This document shows positions 24,035-34,779 of a stretch of 64,000 nt of DNA, in pieces (the first letter of the stretch is position 1; each line of letters starts with the position of its first letter). The notes under the pieces were generated by a model. It saw only the letters and a list, made by a program, of their open reading frames with translations, did no database searches and was not told the origin of the DNA. Made by a program: the position numbers and the translations under genes. This stretch comes from Paramyrothecium sp. XJ0827 (lineage: Eukaryota > Ascomycota > Sordariomycetes > Hypocreales > Stachybotryaceae), in NCBI GenBank assembly GCA_020881915.1, contig JAJFPB010000006.1, positions 1,612,001 through 1,676,000 of the forward strand, written 5' to 3'.

Positions 24035-25150
24035 TCATCCGAAGACAACTTCAGGATAGTTTGGGTTTTCTCCTGCCAGAAGGCCCTCCTTTTCATGGCG
24101 TTGTGAGAACTGGATAAAGTCGTCAAGATACTCAGTCAGGATCTTCATCAACCTGCTCACTGCAATTTTCCCAAACAGAATGTCCACAAGCACTTCATTT
24201 TCTTTTAACCCAGAAGCTTCCCCAATGTGCGGGAAGTCGCTGAAGCTGTTGTGTACCGTTCCCATCGTGCTCAGCTCCTTCGACCAGGAACGAGGAAAGT
24301 TGCTTTTTGTTGCATTGAGAAAGTCGCCCCAGCTTTCGATGACGCTGGAATTATGCCCTTCACCTCCGAATATGAGAAAAGGGCGGCGTACACCCAGATT
24401 CAAGACAGGCCCCCACATCGCACCGTCCAGGTTTACACCACCTGCGATGCGGGACTCGCTGATCATTGCACCTGCTGCTGAAGCGCCGCCGTAGGAGTGG
24501 CCGATGTATGTTGCCTTTTTAATCTTGAATTCGTTCAATACGAATGAAACATCGCTCGTTCGAACGTCGAGACCAAACTCGAGTGAAGTGTTGTTGGTCG
24601 GATCAATCCTCCCACCGATCACGATCTCTCCATCAGGGAAGAGGACAACATCAGTCTCGTATGGGTGGTCCATCACAATAACTTCATATCCTTTGCTCGC
24701 TAGGTGTTGTGCTGTCGCTGTGTAGAAGAGCCTGGTCGTATTTATACCTGGTCCCAATAAGACTGTCGGGTACTTCTCCTTCTGCTTGGTGCCAGATTTC
24801 GTAGGCACACAGCACGTCTGTATTTCCAGGCCTCCTAAGACACCCTTCGGCCATCCAGTTCCGTTCAGATAGTCCTCAAGAATTTCATCCTCAATGGTAG
24901 CAATAGCAGCTGGCATGTATGGAACATTACAAATGGTTCTGCATTTCTTCACGGGGTTGAAATGAGATACCATAATTCGACGCGGTTGGGTTTGGTTGAA
25001 AGGGTCGAGTCGAGTCTCATCAACCAGCTCAGTGTTGGTCCACGTCACTGCAAGATGGCTCTTTGGCAAAGGGATCACATTTGCCAAGCTGATAGAGCAC
25101 AGCAATGACACAAGTGCAAAGCGTCGCATTGTCGTCGGCAATCGGAGCAT
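24035..25150 (-). CDS. Secreted PAF-acetylhydrolase-like alpha/beta hydrolase
   Basis: Intronless, predicted 371 aa. The frame opens at 25222, but a TATAAA on the minus strand (25231-25236) sits only nine bases before that ATG, so transcription should start downstream; the ATG at 25150 (or 25129) is followed directly by a signal peptide (MRRFALVSLLCSISLANVIP). Alpha/beta-hydrolase landmarks: TVLLGPGINTTRLFYTATAQ (oxyanion region), VIVMDHPYET, nucleophile elbow YIGHSYGGASAAG (Ser in G-x-S-x-G), GGVNLDGAMWG, and a late HNSFSDFPHIG that could supply the His. This matches the fungal relatives of platelet-activating-factor acetylhydrolase / lipase. Substrate is likely a short-acyl ester or oxidised phospholipid, inferred from family only. 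N-glycosylation sequons are frequent (NGT, NTT, NNT, NSS), fitting secretion. Confidence 0.82.
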   Translation of the reverse strand: MLRLPTTMRRFALVSLLCSISLANVIPLPKSHLAVTWTNTELVDETRLDPFNQTQPRRIMVSHFNPVKKCRTICNVPYMPAAIATIEDEILEDYLNGTGWPKGVLGGLEIQTCCVPTKSGTKQKEKYPTVLLGPGINTTRLFYTATAQHLASKGYEVIVMDHPYETDVVLFPDGEIVIGGRIDPTNNTSLEFGLDVRTSDVSFVLNEFKIKKATYIGHSYGGASAAGAMISESRIAGGVNLDGAMWGPVLNLGVRRPFLIFGGEGHNSSVIESWGDFLNATKSNFPRSWSKELSTMGTVHNSFSDFPHIGEASGLKENEVLVDILFGKIAVSRLMKILTEYLDDFIQFSQRHEKEGLLAGENPNYPEVVFG

Positions 25151-25230
25151 CGTGGGAGTGAGGCCTGTATTTGGCGTGAGGAAAATAAGCAAAGCCCCTC
25201 TTGAAGGAATTTCAACAAACATGGAGCCGT

Positions 25231-25236
25231 TTTATA
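25231..25236 (-). promoter_or_regulatory. TATA box of the PAF-acetylhydrolase-like gene
   Basis: TATAAA on the minus strand, 81 bases before the chosen ATG at 25150. It decides against the longer open frame starting at 25222. Confidence 0.45.
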
Positions 25237-25910
25237 TGCTGCGCCGGCTCTCGGTTATCACGTACCTGCCTATTGCGATGGGGTAGGGCTGAACTATTGA
25301 TGCATTGTCAAGCAGTTCCCCGACTCAGCTAATGCACACAAATGGAGAACTACACAAATACGAGGTTTTCAACCCCTCCAAATGCCGATCACCCGAGGCG
25401 CTCGAAAGTTCACCAAGAAAAGGAGAAAAATAGATTCGACGGTCTTTTCAGCTTAATCATTCAACCCATGCTTTTGTGAAACTTATGAGATCCAGCATTG
25501 AACCATGTCACAGAGAGCGTAGTCTCACTCAGTATCCCCTTCTTAGATAGACGATGTCAATAGAATAATCAGTTCCTCATAAAAATCCTTGGTCATATCA
25601 ATCATTACACAAAAGATGAGGGGTAGAATAGCGGTCAGTCCTGGTATGAAGGAGAGAAACCAGCGTGTCCTGCAAAGATGGGGGTGACGGTAGTCTAAGC
25701 GGCAGAGTATTATCACCGATACCTAATGCGACCTTCTAAGACATAGACAATACATTATACTCCAGGCACCCGGCTCTTTCCTTTCTTTGATAAGGTCTCC
25801 TGATAGGAGCAGAATGATGTGGCTCGCATTTTTGGTTCCTTGCCTGATTAACTTGAGTGGGATGACTGCGCACTGGGTCCATTTTGAAACTCCTCAGTTG
25901 GCTCAAGCTT
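25237..25910. other. Intergenic; nothing seen
   Basis: Spacer between two minus-strand hydrolase genes; no feature beyond short chance frames. Confidence 0.5.
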
Positions 25911-27364
25911 CTACATTCTCTTGAAAACGTTTGTTCCGGAGATGGAGCTGTTACCCCAGAATGCCCAGCAGTCCTCGGCAAGACTTTGGGGATTGATGTA
26001 CGCTGGGAAGTGTCCTCCGATTATGCTTTCATTCTTTTGTCGGAAAAAGGTAATGTTGCCCTCGCGTTGAGCCCAATCAAGTGGCTTACGTCCATCTATT
26101 AGCGATACTTGCCCGTTCATCAAGAGAGATTAACGTACCACAAAGTATCCGGCATCGCCAAAGTATTTAACAACGCCGACGGGCTGTTTGATGTGAGGGA
26201 ACGGCCCTTCCAGAAATCCTTCCTGCGCGGTGCATCGTGGTCAGTCATGTGCTCTGTTAGCAAGGTTTTTGGATTGAGCGGTCATACTCGATTCATCTCT
26301 TTATACAGTCGGAGGCCACCATATGGCCCCTGAATGTAGTTCAACATGGCCCATGTAATAAGCTCTTCGTGACCCCAATCATAACCCGGAACCAGCATTC
26401 TCATGCCCATATACTGCCATGCCAACCAGCCGATAGGACTGTCGGTCAGACTGATGGCGACCTGAAGTGGCACTGATTTTTCGATGTCCCAATATGCCTT
26501 TGTCCAGGAGAAAGCCGGGTCCATTGCCATACTGATCAAGGCCGTCTCTTGTGCTGTAGTTTGGTTCAAGGCGAAGCGGCCGAGATCCGTGGCGTTTGGT
26601 GCAACGGTGAACATATTTGACAAGATAGATACCACAGACTTGGGAAATTCGAATGCCATCAGTCTAACAATGTGGCTTCCAAAGTCGCCACCCTGTCCGA
26701 CATAATGAGTATAGCCAAGCTGCTTCATCAAGTCGTTGAAAGCTTGTCCCATTTCTCGCGGGCCTAATCCGCGGTGGCTGGGAGCAGGCGAAAATCCAAA
26801 GCCCGGTAAGTCTGGCGCAACGACATGGAATGCAGGCAGAGAAGAGTTGGGCGGAGTCGTTAAGAGGTCGATGATATTAGCTATCTCGTGAAAAGTACCC
26901 GGCCAGCCATGCAGAAATAAGAGAGGAATCGCGTCAGACCGTTCGGACTTGTGATGGACAAAATGCAGCGGGATAGGGTGTGTGTAGTTCAGTCCAGCGT
27001 GCACAGTTGTGGTGAAGTGGTGAAAGTTCCTGTTCAAGGATGCTTCTACTTCTCCCCAGTTATAATTGTTGGCCCAGTAATGTGACCAATCTTGCACAAT
27101 GTGAGAGGGTACACCATCAATGTATTCTGGTTGATCAAGGTCAACCACAAACCGTGTCAAGCTCGCCTTAAGTTTCGTGTTGTTGATGAAAGTCTCGTCG
27201 ACATGGATTTTGAATGGTCGCGGCTCGTTGTTAAAAGTTGCAGCAAAGTTCAATTGTGGCACAACAGAGATATTGAAGTCCAGGGTTGGCATTGCCAGTA
27301 CTGGCAGATTCAATAGAAAAGCTTGCAAGGCTACGAGCCTTGTCATCCGATTGTAGCTCATCAT
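25911..27364 (-). CDS. Secreted epoxide hydrolase-like alpha/beta hydrolase
   Basis: Predicted 444 aa (438 if the Met at 27346 is used). Exons 26288-27364, 26139-26222, 25911-26084; introns 26223-26287 and 26085-26138. The N-terminus MTRLVALQAFLLNLPVLA is a signal peptide, unusual for microsomal-type epoxide hydrolases but common in a fungal secreted branch. An epoxide-hydrolase N-terminal domain (PFKIHVDETFINNTKLK, WSHYWANNYNWGEVEASLN) precedes the catalytic domain: LLFLHGWPGTFHE (oxyanion loop), VVAPDLPGFGFSPAP, YVGQGGDFGSHIVRL (nucleophile Asp in G-G-D-F-G), and NYIQGPYGGLRLYKEM. The late exons give KQPVGVVKYFGDAGYFV, then PLDWAQREGNITFF and GGHFPAYINPQSL, where His is the general base. 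The triad Asp and His are present. Substrates unknown. Confidence 0.88.
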
Positions 27365-28210
27365 GGAAATTGCAAGGATAGACAGAGGGAGAGATGTTCC
27401 AGATGGTTGTCCGTTGAGTTCTATTGGAATTGTAAGAGAATGGTTTTCTTAACAATACGGAACCTCTAGATATATGTGAGGCTTGCCGCCTATGAATGGA
27501 CTTGAACAGCGCCCACGATCCTTGGCAACTAACCAAGCGGTACCGGACTCCGGATATCAGGGTAACATCTAACAAGATCCTTGTCTGATTAAGCAGCTTT
27601 GGCAGCGGAAGGACAAAAGAAATGTCAGCAAAGACCTCTACACAATTACGGGCCTCCTACTTTACTGGATGCAAGGATGGTGAAGGCACATCCCGTTTTG
27701 ACATGGGTTATTTTTCACTAGTGCTGTTCTTGGACAGGAAACGGTATCTCCCAAAAATACCTTGGAAATCTACAAATCATCCCACAAACCTACCCTGTCT
27801 TAGTCTTCTCTTCATCCTACTTTCCATGTGCATTTCAAGCGTGATAATCCAAATGATACCGTTGTTAACAGATAGAAGACTTATTCTTGTGCCTTTTATC
27901 AGTGTCCTGTGCTCTTGCTGCCTGTGTTCTGGCTACATGCTTGCAAGGATGCCTTGGATGCCTAGGGTTGCCCCAGACTAGCGGCCCTTTCGAGGGTAAA
28001 CTGCGGTGGGAACATCGTACTTTAAGCGAATCATCAGTCATCCATCACCTGTGCAGGGTCTCAAGTCCGAGGACTCCGCGGACTTTGAAGTAGTAAGCCT
28101 GGCTGGTCTTCGCGGACAGTTCAGGCAACCGACCGTGCTCTCCTCATTTCCATGCTCCGGAACTCCTAGGACTTCAATCAACTCGGAGTTCAATACAAAT
28201 TAGTCATATA
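27365..28210. other. Intergenic, divergent 5' regions of epoxide hydrolase and regulator genes
   Basis: About 850 bases shared between two start codons that point apart, so the regulator may act on this region. A 119-codon plus frame at 27622-27981 has hydrophobic stretches but no family resemblance. Confidence 0.45.
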
Positions 28211-30101
28211 ATGGAGGGTCCACAGCGAAGAAGAGGATTGGGCCGTCGAAAGGTAATGATGTTCCGGAAAAGCCAAGACCAGACCGCTCACTCGATGACA
28301 GGCCTGCGATGTTTGTTGTCAGAAGAAAGCCAAATGCGACGCAAAGAAGCCCAGGTGTTCAACATGCGAGATGCATGGCTTGCCATGCTTATGGACTCCG
28401 GGACTTTCTAAGAAGAAAGGCATTGAGAAGAAAGATGAGAGGTTTGTCTTTGTTGCAATCCTTGCAGAATCATAGACTGTTCACCTAACTTGCTCGTTGG
28501 GCAGCCGTCGCTTTGAGGCGATTGAGGACCGTTTACTAGCACTAGAGTCTATGCTGCGGCGTAAAGCTTCGGATGTTCAGACAAGCTCGGAGAATCGCCC
28601 CGAACTTGAACCCTGCTTTGCTAGTCCACTTCGATCATCCCCTTCAGTCGCGGATGGGTCGTACTTATCCCCGGACTGCCACGATGATGATGAACGCTTC
28701 CCGTTGCCTTCGCAGCAAAGCATTCTCAAATTTGCTGCAAACTATTTTCAAGGCTTCAACCAGGCTCTGCCACTGTTTCAATACGATGTCTTCACAGAAA
28801 TGGTTACAAACTGGTACCACAATCCCTCGCAACGGGACAAGGCGACCTGGGCAGTAATAAACGTGGTGGTGGCCCTTTCTGCACGGTATGCCTCCGAGGA
28901 AGGTGATGCAGAGAGCGACAGCGTCGCTAGGGCATGCATCAGCAATGCTCAATCTGTGATGGATAGTCTTGTCTACCGAGAGCAAGATTTGAAAGGGCTA
29001 CAAGTCGTGCTTGGACTTGTTATACTGTTTCTCGGTTCTCCTCACCCTTACCCGACCAGTGTTTTGATAGCGACGGCTGTACAATTGGTTCATCGACTAA
29101 GGCTTCACTTGCAAGACGCGAGTGGCGCAATGAGTTTTGATGTCTCATCAGAGCGCTCTGGCCTGTTCTGGATTACCTACATCTTGGACCGGGACATATC
29201 GTCCCATACACTGGAGCCATACCTATTGCAGGACCACGACATTGACGTAGACTTCTACGACGGTGCTGCGTCTAGCTTCGGATCTGGGGTTCTAACATTT
29301 GACGATGGCAATGCAAATTTTGATTACTTCCAGGCTCGCATCAAGCTTGCTCAAATTCAAGGCCGGACCTATGATCTAGTTTACTCCGTCAGAGCATCGA
29401 GATTTACTGTAAATCAGAAGCAGGCGGCTGTGGAGAAGCTCAATCAGATGCTTACTGAGTGGTACAAGGTGATTCCGATGCAGTTCACCCTCGCTAACTT
29501 TTCGATGTTGGACAAAGACATGCAAAGGCATGCAATACTGCTTCATGTTTCGTACTACCAGTGCCTTTTCATGGCCCATCAAACCCATTCGCGTGACGCC
29601 AGCTGGCTCGTTCGTCTAACTGAGTTTAGCGACGCCCTTGCAAACGAAACCATGGAAGCAACAGATGCGGGACCGACTTCTCCCATCTTACCCATCAACT
29701 GGTCAAGCCTCTTGAAAGCAGCGAGAAGTTTTCTGTCGCTGCCAGACCTGATAGGATCTGGTAACTCTGCACTCTTGTGGTAAGATCAAATCGATAGCAA
29801 ACCCAGAGCTCATTCAACGCTAAACATCAGCAGGCGAACCTCATGTTCTTACCAAGCCGCGATTGTTATACTAGCGGCAAATAACCTGACGGTCTCTGAG
29901 CACTGCTTTCATGATGAAATAGATGATGACACTGAGTGCATTGACAAAGCTACTCAAGAGCTCTCGCGGCGTCTGCAGAATGTCGAAGATGCTCGCCTCC
30001 GAACCTCGTGGTACATATGCTCTGATATGGGCAAGAGAGCTGCCAGAGCAATCGAGTTGTTCAAGGAGAATATGGGAGAGACAGGTTTCCCCTCACCGTG
30101 A
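28211..30101 (+). CDS. Zn(II)2Cys6 transcription factor with fungal-specific TF domain
   Basis: Predicted 574-aa nuclear regulator. Exons 28211-28252, 28302-28441, 28505-29779, 29834-30101; the joined frame is open. The binuclear zinc cluster ACDVCCQKKAKC, then CSTCEMHGLPC (C-x2-C-x6-C-x6-C-x2-C-x6-C) lies at residues 16-42, preceded by a basic RRRGLGRRK and followed by a short coiled linker RFEAIEDRLLALESMLRRK. The middle homology region runs from FAANYFQGFNQALPLF to the HRLRLHLQD and FWITYILDRD segments, typical of the fungal-specific TF domain. The unspliced reading of the first exon hides the zinc cluster. Located next to three secreted hydrolase genes and divergent from one, so it may control them; that is inference from position. 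Confidence 0.88.
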
Positions 30102-30415
30102 AAAACCAGAAGGAATAACGGGTTCATCACATTGGGGCACATACAAATCTTGGTTCACTCCATGTCTCCTGCACGAAGTTTCAAGGCGAGACGGCATTTC
30201 TCTTCTTGTCATCAATGACACTTGCTTGTCAAAATCTTCAACCTTCTCGCACGCGTATTCTAAAAAGCCCTTTTGAAAAGTTTTTCTAGTCTGGACAGGG
30301 GACACGCAGCAGAAAAGGAACCAGGTCGCTTATTAAAAACAAGCTTAAAGTCCATCCTGGCTCATACACACATCAACTAAACCATCATCTAGATTACGAA
30401 GTCAAACTAGCCGCT
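30102..30415. other. Intergenic, 3' ends of convergent gene and relic
   Basis: Nothing recognisable between the regulator stop and the end of the arginine-deiminase relic. Confidence 0.5.
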
Positions 30416-31970
30416 CTAAAGTTCGATTTTGACTACCTCCTCTTCAAAACTCGGCATTTGTTCCGTAGACCACCTTTGCTGCTTTGGAACACGAATCGTG
30501 TTAGTCCCACAGTGGACTTCACCGCGACTTTAATGGTGCGAGTACCAATCATCATGATAGATGACTTCATATCCCACTTCGCCTTATGCCTTGTTTGTAG
30601 CTTCCTCTAGGATATCGTTGTTGTTAACAATGGGACCTCAAGGTTCTGGAGACAGTTATCTTGACTCGCTGAGAACGACGCCATTCAGAATACCTGAATC
30701 CAGTGCAGCGGCGTGCGTAGCGCTGCAGTTCCGATCGGGAGCTAGTCTCTCATCGGGCCCTCAGCAAACACCAGTGGTGAATATCATTGAGACCTGATGG
30801 ATGTCCTTTTGGAGACTTTGAAGACATTGTCTATGGATTTGACGAATTTCGTCTTCTCTGCGATCGATATGCATTTCAGTAGTTGGTCGATGGCAGCCCC
30901 AGGGACATTTCCCGTGATACTAGAATGCGAGTCATTGTGTCGGGAGAATACGGGCGTTTGGCCAAGACTCTCGACTTGGGCCTTTTCAGGACAGCGGTTC
31001 CACCAATCGGATCAGCTATGTAAAGGACCCAGCCATATAAGCTATCCTTTGCTGGAAGAACTTGCACCATCTCATCTCTATGTCCACCTCATCCCTGGTT
31101 CCGCCGGTACTGAAGACCGACCCTCTACCAGTCCCTCGTAGACACTCGAAAACCTGCCTTCCAGCAATGCGTGAGGCCTGGGAGGATCGGATCATCACCT
31201 CCAGAGTGACCATTCCTGACGGACCGGGCATGCTCGTATAAGCAAGTTCCACAATGTCTTGAGCCCAGACATCGTCCCAGTAGTTGAATAGCGAAAGAGG
31301 ATTCTTGATGGTTGATAGGCTCAGTATCGCTTTCTAATCGGATACGAACCGTGCTAGATACGGGCTGACCAATGTATTACCGTTTGTGGTGAGAAGCTCA
31401 GAAACCGGCATGAGGTGGTGAAAGGTGAGGATTGGCGTCACCCGGAGGCGTACAAGGTCGTGTGACGACTCGAGTCCATTATGTACGTCAAATTGTACCT
31501 CGACCCGCCCATCCTAGCCACTAGGCCTCCTTGTACCACGGGCATCGATTCCTAGGTCAAGCAAGGCCTCGCCTCAAGTCACTCGCAGAAAACTTGTAGT
31601 CATTGGATACGATGGCCCATTCGCTTGGCCCAGTGCGGAAAATGCGAAAATATTTTCGCGCATTCTCTTTGGAGGTTGTGTATATTTCCCCAAGCTTCAT
31701 GTCTCAGGCCTGCGATTGGGACTGTTTTCAGAGACGTCATATATTGTGGTCAACGCTGTGTGTCGTCAGATGCATCGTTGCATGACGCGAGCGCCTCGTC
31801 TGGAAAGGCCTGGCCAGCTACTGCAAGCTTTGAGCAACGGCGTCTTGTATCACCAATATTTCCCAAAGAGATTTATCCTGCCCATTCAACCATTTAGCTT
31901 ATCATCCGGATCGTGTTCCGAACAAGGTCAACAGTGCCATCGGTTGCTATCAGCTCGTATATCAGCTCGC
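30416..31970 (-). pseudogene. Protein-arginine deiminase (PAD) relic, many breaks and an internal deletion
   Basis: Fragments in the correct order across three frames match the protein-arginine deiminase family (calcium-dependent conversion of peptidyl-arginine to citrulline). From the N-terminal side: ADIRADSNR (about 31949-31975), GNIGDTRRRCSKLA and ASCNDASDDTQR (31750-31880), LGIDARGTRRPSG followed by an in-frame TAG where a Trp is expected, then DGRVEVQFDVHNG, RVTPILTFHHLMPVSELL, DVWAQDIVELAYTSMPGPSG (31228-31274), RIAGRQVFECLRGTG, TGGTRDEVD, LYGWVLYIADPIGG, NNNDILEEATNKA, and GEVHCGTNTIR with the catalytic Cys region (30490-30530). The stretch normally between the TGGTRDE block and WVLYIADP, which carries the catalytic His-x-Asp, is missing. 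With stops, frameshifts and this deletion the copy cannot be functional. Boundaries are approximate. Confidence 0.85.
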
Positions 31971-31975
31971 CAAGC

Positions 31976-33375
31976 ACAGCATAAGCAACTAGACAAAGGT
32001 CGTTCCGAAATACCTGCATCCAGCCGAAACCGAAATTGGTGTAGCCATAGCAGTAGATGGTATCGTTCGTTTGATTCTCAGAGCATTCCCGCTTCTGCGA
32101 GATATGAAGAGGGAGGCTCTATAAATGCAGTCTCATGAGAAAGAAGAGGTCTACAATCAGAGATGAAAACCAGCAGCTCTATTGCATTATTCATTCGATG
32201 ATGCAATACTCGGAAGCTTCAGGTTGCAGTAGTGACATCTGGGAGCCCATTAAGAAATCTCGGGCTCGCCGAAGTTACTGTCTTCTCGATGGACCGCCGG
32301 TCCAAGTACAACGGAACTTGATTCGGTGATCCATTACCTTATGAGGCTTTGAAATGTGGTCTCAGTTGCTGCTTCCGCAATTATCTTTACGAGGATCGAT
32401 GTTCGCTGTCGCCGGGTTGGGAGTGGTCGATGATGTCGCCAAGCGGGCAGCCTGTCTCACTACTTCTAGGACTGAAACATCGCCACGTTTGATATCGGGC
32501 CGCCGCGCGGCACGGGAGTTCCCTCGTACTAGATGTTCTTCGTTCCCCACACCGTCATTGCAAACTCGAAAGCGCCTCTTGACAACAAGTCTTGAATCGT
32601 CTTCTTGCGCCATGCGTATAGTTCGTGGCAGCTATATCTCAAACCCTACTTGTACTACGTTCCTTCTATCCTGTTTTGGGTTTCACAGGTTCACCTTGTA
32701 TCTTAGGGGCCGTTTAGATGTCAGACCAGTGCACAACAGACGCATGATGTCACAAAGAGTCGAGACAGAGTTTGAGGGGTCGGACTCGTTTGATTGCGCG
32801 TCATAAGGAAATCGTGTAGCACAGACTACCATTGATCACCCAGCGCCTTGGCCTATTGAATGCAAGCAAAGCGGTTAGCAAATCCGAATGTTTCTCAAGT
32901 GCTGCCGGTAGTCTATACCTTGAGTAATGATGCTCTTCCTCCCCCGCCTGCCATGTTTGAGATGATGCCTCGGTCACATGGTGGTTGGTGCAGAATGTGG
33001 CCTGCAAGCGGCCTTATCGGACTCTTGTCGGACCCTGCAAGAAACATTGTTGCGACACCTGATGTATTACAAGACAGGTCGCCGATGGTTACGTAGTCAA
33101 GTAGTCAGCATGATTAACCGACAGTCAGCCCGGTCCTTCTTTCTGATTGATTCTTGGTAATTCCGATCAGAAAAGCACGGGAAAAACAATGACGCAGCTA
33201 AGCACTTATGTTTATTCCGAGGTGAAGAGAGAGGGGAAGAGAATCGATAACAGTAGCGAAAGTATTAAAACTGGGATAATCCCAATGCCATCCTCGAGTT
33301 TCAGCTTGAGTATCAGCTTTTGCGTCCAAGACTATCAACACCAAGCTCCGAAAGCAACCCCTATCTATTTTCATC
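31976..33375. other. Intergenic / possible 5' remnant of the PAD relic; no gene
   Basis: Base composition and short frames only. The signal-peptide end of the PAD relic may lie near 32050-32060, but I cannot define it. Confidence 0.35.
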
Positions 33376-34779
33376 ATGATGGCAGCCACAACTCTCGCTC
33401 ACACGCCACATCCGCTCCGTCACCAGCCAAGGTTTGGCAATTGGCTTCCGCCTGATTCACATGTTCTGGTTCAATGGGTTTCGAAAGTTGCCGCAATCGC
33501 TGACGAGAAGGCGAGGGTGGAGCTCCAGCCGAATCTTTGGCCTGAATGCATCAAAGACCTCAGCGAGCTTATTGAAAGCACTACTGAATTTCGCATGTTA
33601 GCCTCAGCAATGTTTGATGAGGTTCCCGAGAAATATCCGTACAATCACGATCCCGTCAAGTACAAGCAGATAAGAAGCTACAAACACATGCTTGCTGCAT
33701 TTGCCTACATTGTTACCGAGTTTGCACCGATATGGAGCAGTGAGGAAAACCAAGTTGGCTTGATTGGATTCCCTTTCAATGCAATCCTCGATTGGCCTAT
33801 GGCGACCCCGAGTGGGTATGCCTTCTTCCTGAAGCCCGAGGTCAATGAGAAGTTTGGCGTCATTCTCGACTATTGGGCTACCAATGTCCTCATGACGCAC
33901 AGATCACAACATGTGCTTTCGACGAAAGCCAATGGATGGTTAAGCAATGAGGCCCGAGCGGCTATCGAGAATGATACCAACTTGGACGACAAAAAGCTCA
34001 AGTTCCAAGAACTCTTCGAATGTGACCCAAACGATGAACATTGGGGGTTCAAATCTTGGGACGACTTCTTCGTGAGAAAATTCAAGGACATGGACAACCT
34101 GCGGCCTGTGGCTCACCCACAAGACAAGCATTGGATTACAAATGCGTGTGAATCAAAGACGTATTCGATTCAGGGCAATGCTGAAAGTTTCGACAAGTTT
34201 TGGCTCAAAGGCCAGCCATACTCAGTAGCTGAGATGTTGAATCATCATGCTGATGCAGACAAATTCGTTGGGGGCACAGTTTACCAAGCTTTTCTGAGTG
34301 CTACGTCCTACCATCGTTGGCACTCACCGGTGACAGGCAAAATTACTCACGCGGAGGTCGTCAAAGGGTCGTACTTCTCGGAGCCCACAATGAGTGGGTT
34401 TTCGAACCCAGAAGGCCCAGATCCGGCCGCTCCTTACGACTCTCAAAGATACATCAGTCATGTTGCTACTCGTTCCATCTTCATAATTGAGGTCGAGCCG
34501 CCAATCCATTGGGTGTGCGTTGTCTTTGTTGGTATGGCTGATGTTTCAACGTGTGACATTGATGCAAAGTTCAAGGCGAACCTGCCACAGCCAGTCACCA
34601 AGGGAGATGAGATCGGAATGTTTCACCATGGAGGTTCCAGCTACTGTCTGCTGTTGCCTAAAGAACTGACTGTTGCATTTGCCGGTGTATCTCACCAAGG
34701 AACTGCCGACAACGCGAAGAACATAGCCGTTCGCTCAGCGCTGGCTTATGTGGACCTTGCTCGCGATGGCTCCAGGTGA
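33376..34779 (+). CDS. Phosphatidylserine decarboxylase-related (tryptophan-decarboxylase-like) protein
   Basis: Intronless, 467 aa. Belongs to the pyruvoyl-dependent phosphatidylserine decarboxylase family, in the branch with an extra N-terminal PSDC-type domain that includes fungal L-tryptophan decarboxylases such as PsiD. N-terminal domain near residues 35-180 contains EKYPYNHDPVKYKQIRSY and IGFPFNAILDWPMATPSGY. Catalytic part: WDDFFVRKFKDMDNLRPVA, SATSYHRWHSPVTGKI with the conserved His, and the self-cleavage site GMFHHGGSSYCLLLP, where the second Ser of GGSS should become the pyruvoyl cofactor. No membrane anchor or mitochondrial presequence is apparent, unlike true phosphatidylserine decarboxylases. 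This argues for a soluble amino-acid decarboxylase in a specialised pathway, but substrate is inferred. ATG ATG at 33376/33379 gives two equivalent starts. Confidence 0.85.
   Translation: MMAATTLAHTPHPLRHQPRFGNWLPPDSHVLVQWVSKVAAIADEKARVELQPNLWPECIKDLSELIESTTEFRMLASAMFDEVPEKYPYNHDPVKYKQIRSYKHMLAAFAYIVTEFAPIWSSEENQVGLIGFPFNAILDWPMATPSGYAFFLKPEVNEKFGVILDYWATNVLMTHRSQHVLSTKANGWLSNEARAAIENDTNLDDKKLKFQELFECDPNDEHWGFKSWDDFFVRKFKDMDNLRPVAHPQDKHWITNACESKTYSIQGNAESFDKFWLKGQPYSVAEMLNHHADADKFVGGTVYQAFLSATSYHRWHSPVTGKITHAEVVKGSYFSEPTMSGFSNPEGPDPAAPYDSQRYISHVATRSIFIIEVEPPIHWVCVVFVGMADVSTCDIDAKFKANLPQPVTKGDEIGMFHHGGSSYCLLLPKELTVAFAGVSHQGTADNAKNIAVRSALAYVDLARDGSR

Noticed and set aside
25151..25222. Longer start of the PAF-acetylhydrolase-like gene
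   Set aside because: The TATA box lies nine bases before it, and the extension would bury the signal peptide.
25911..26123. Minus-strand frame that at first looked ankyrin-like (GRKPLDWAQREGN)
   Set aside because: Splicing shows that it is the C-terminal exon of the epoxide hydrolase-like gene, containing the GGHFPA catalytic His region.
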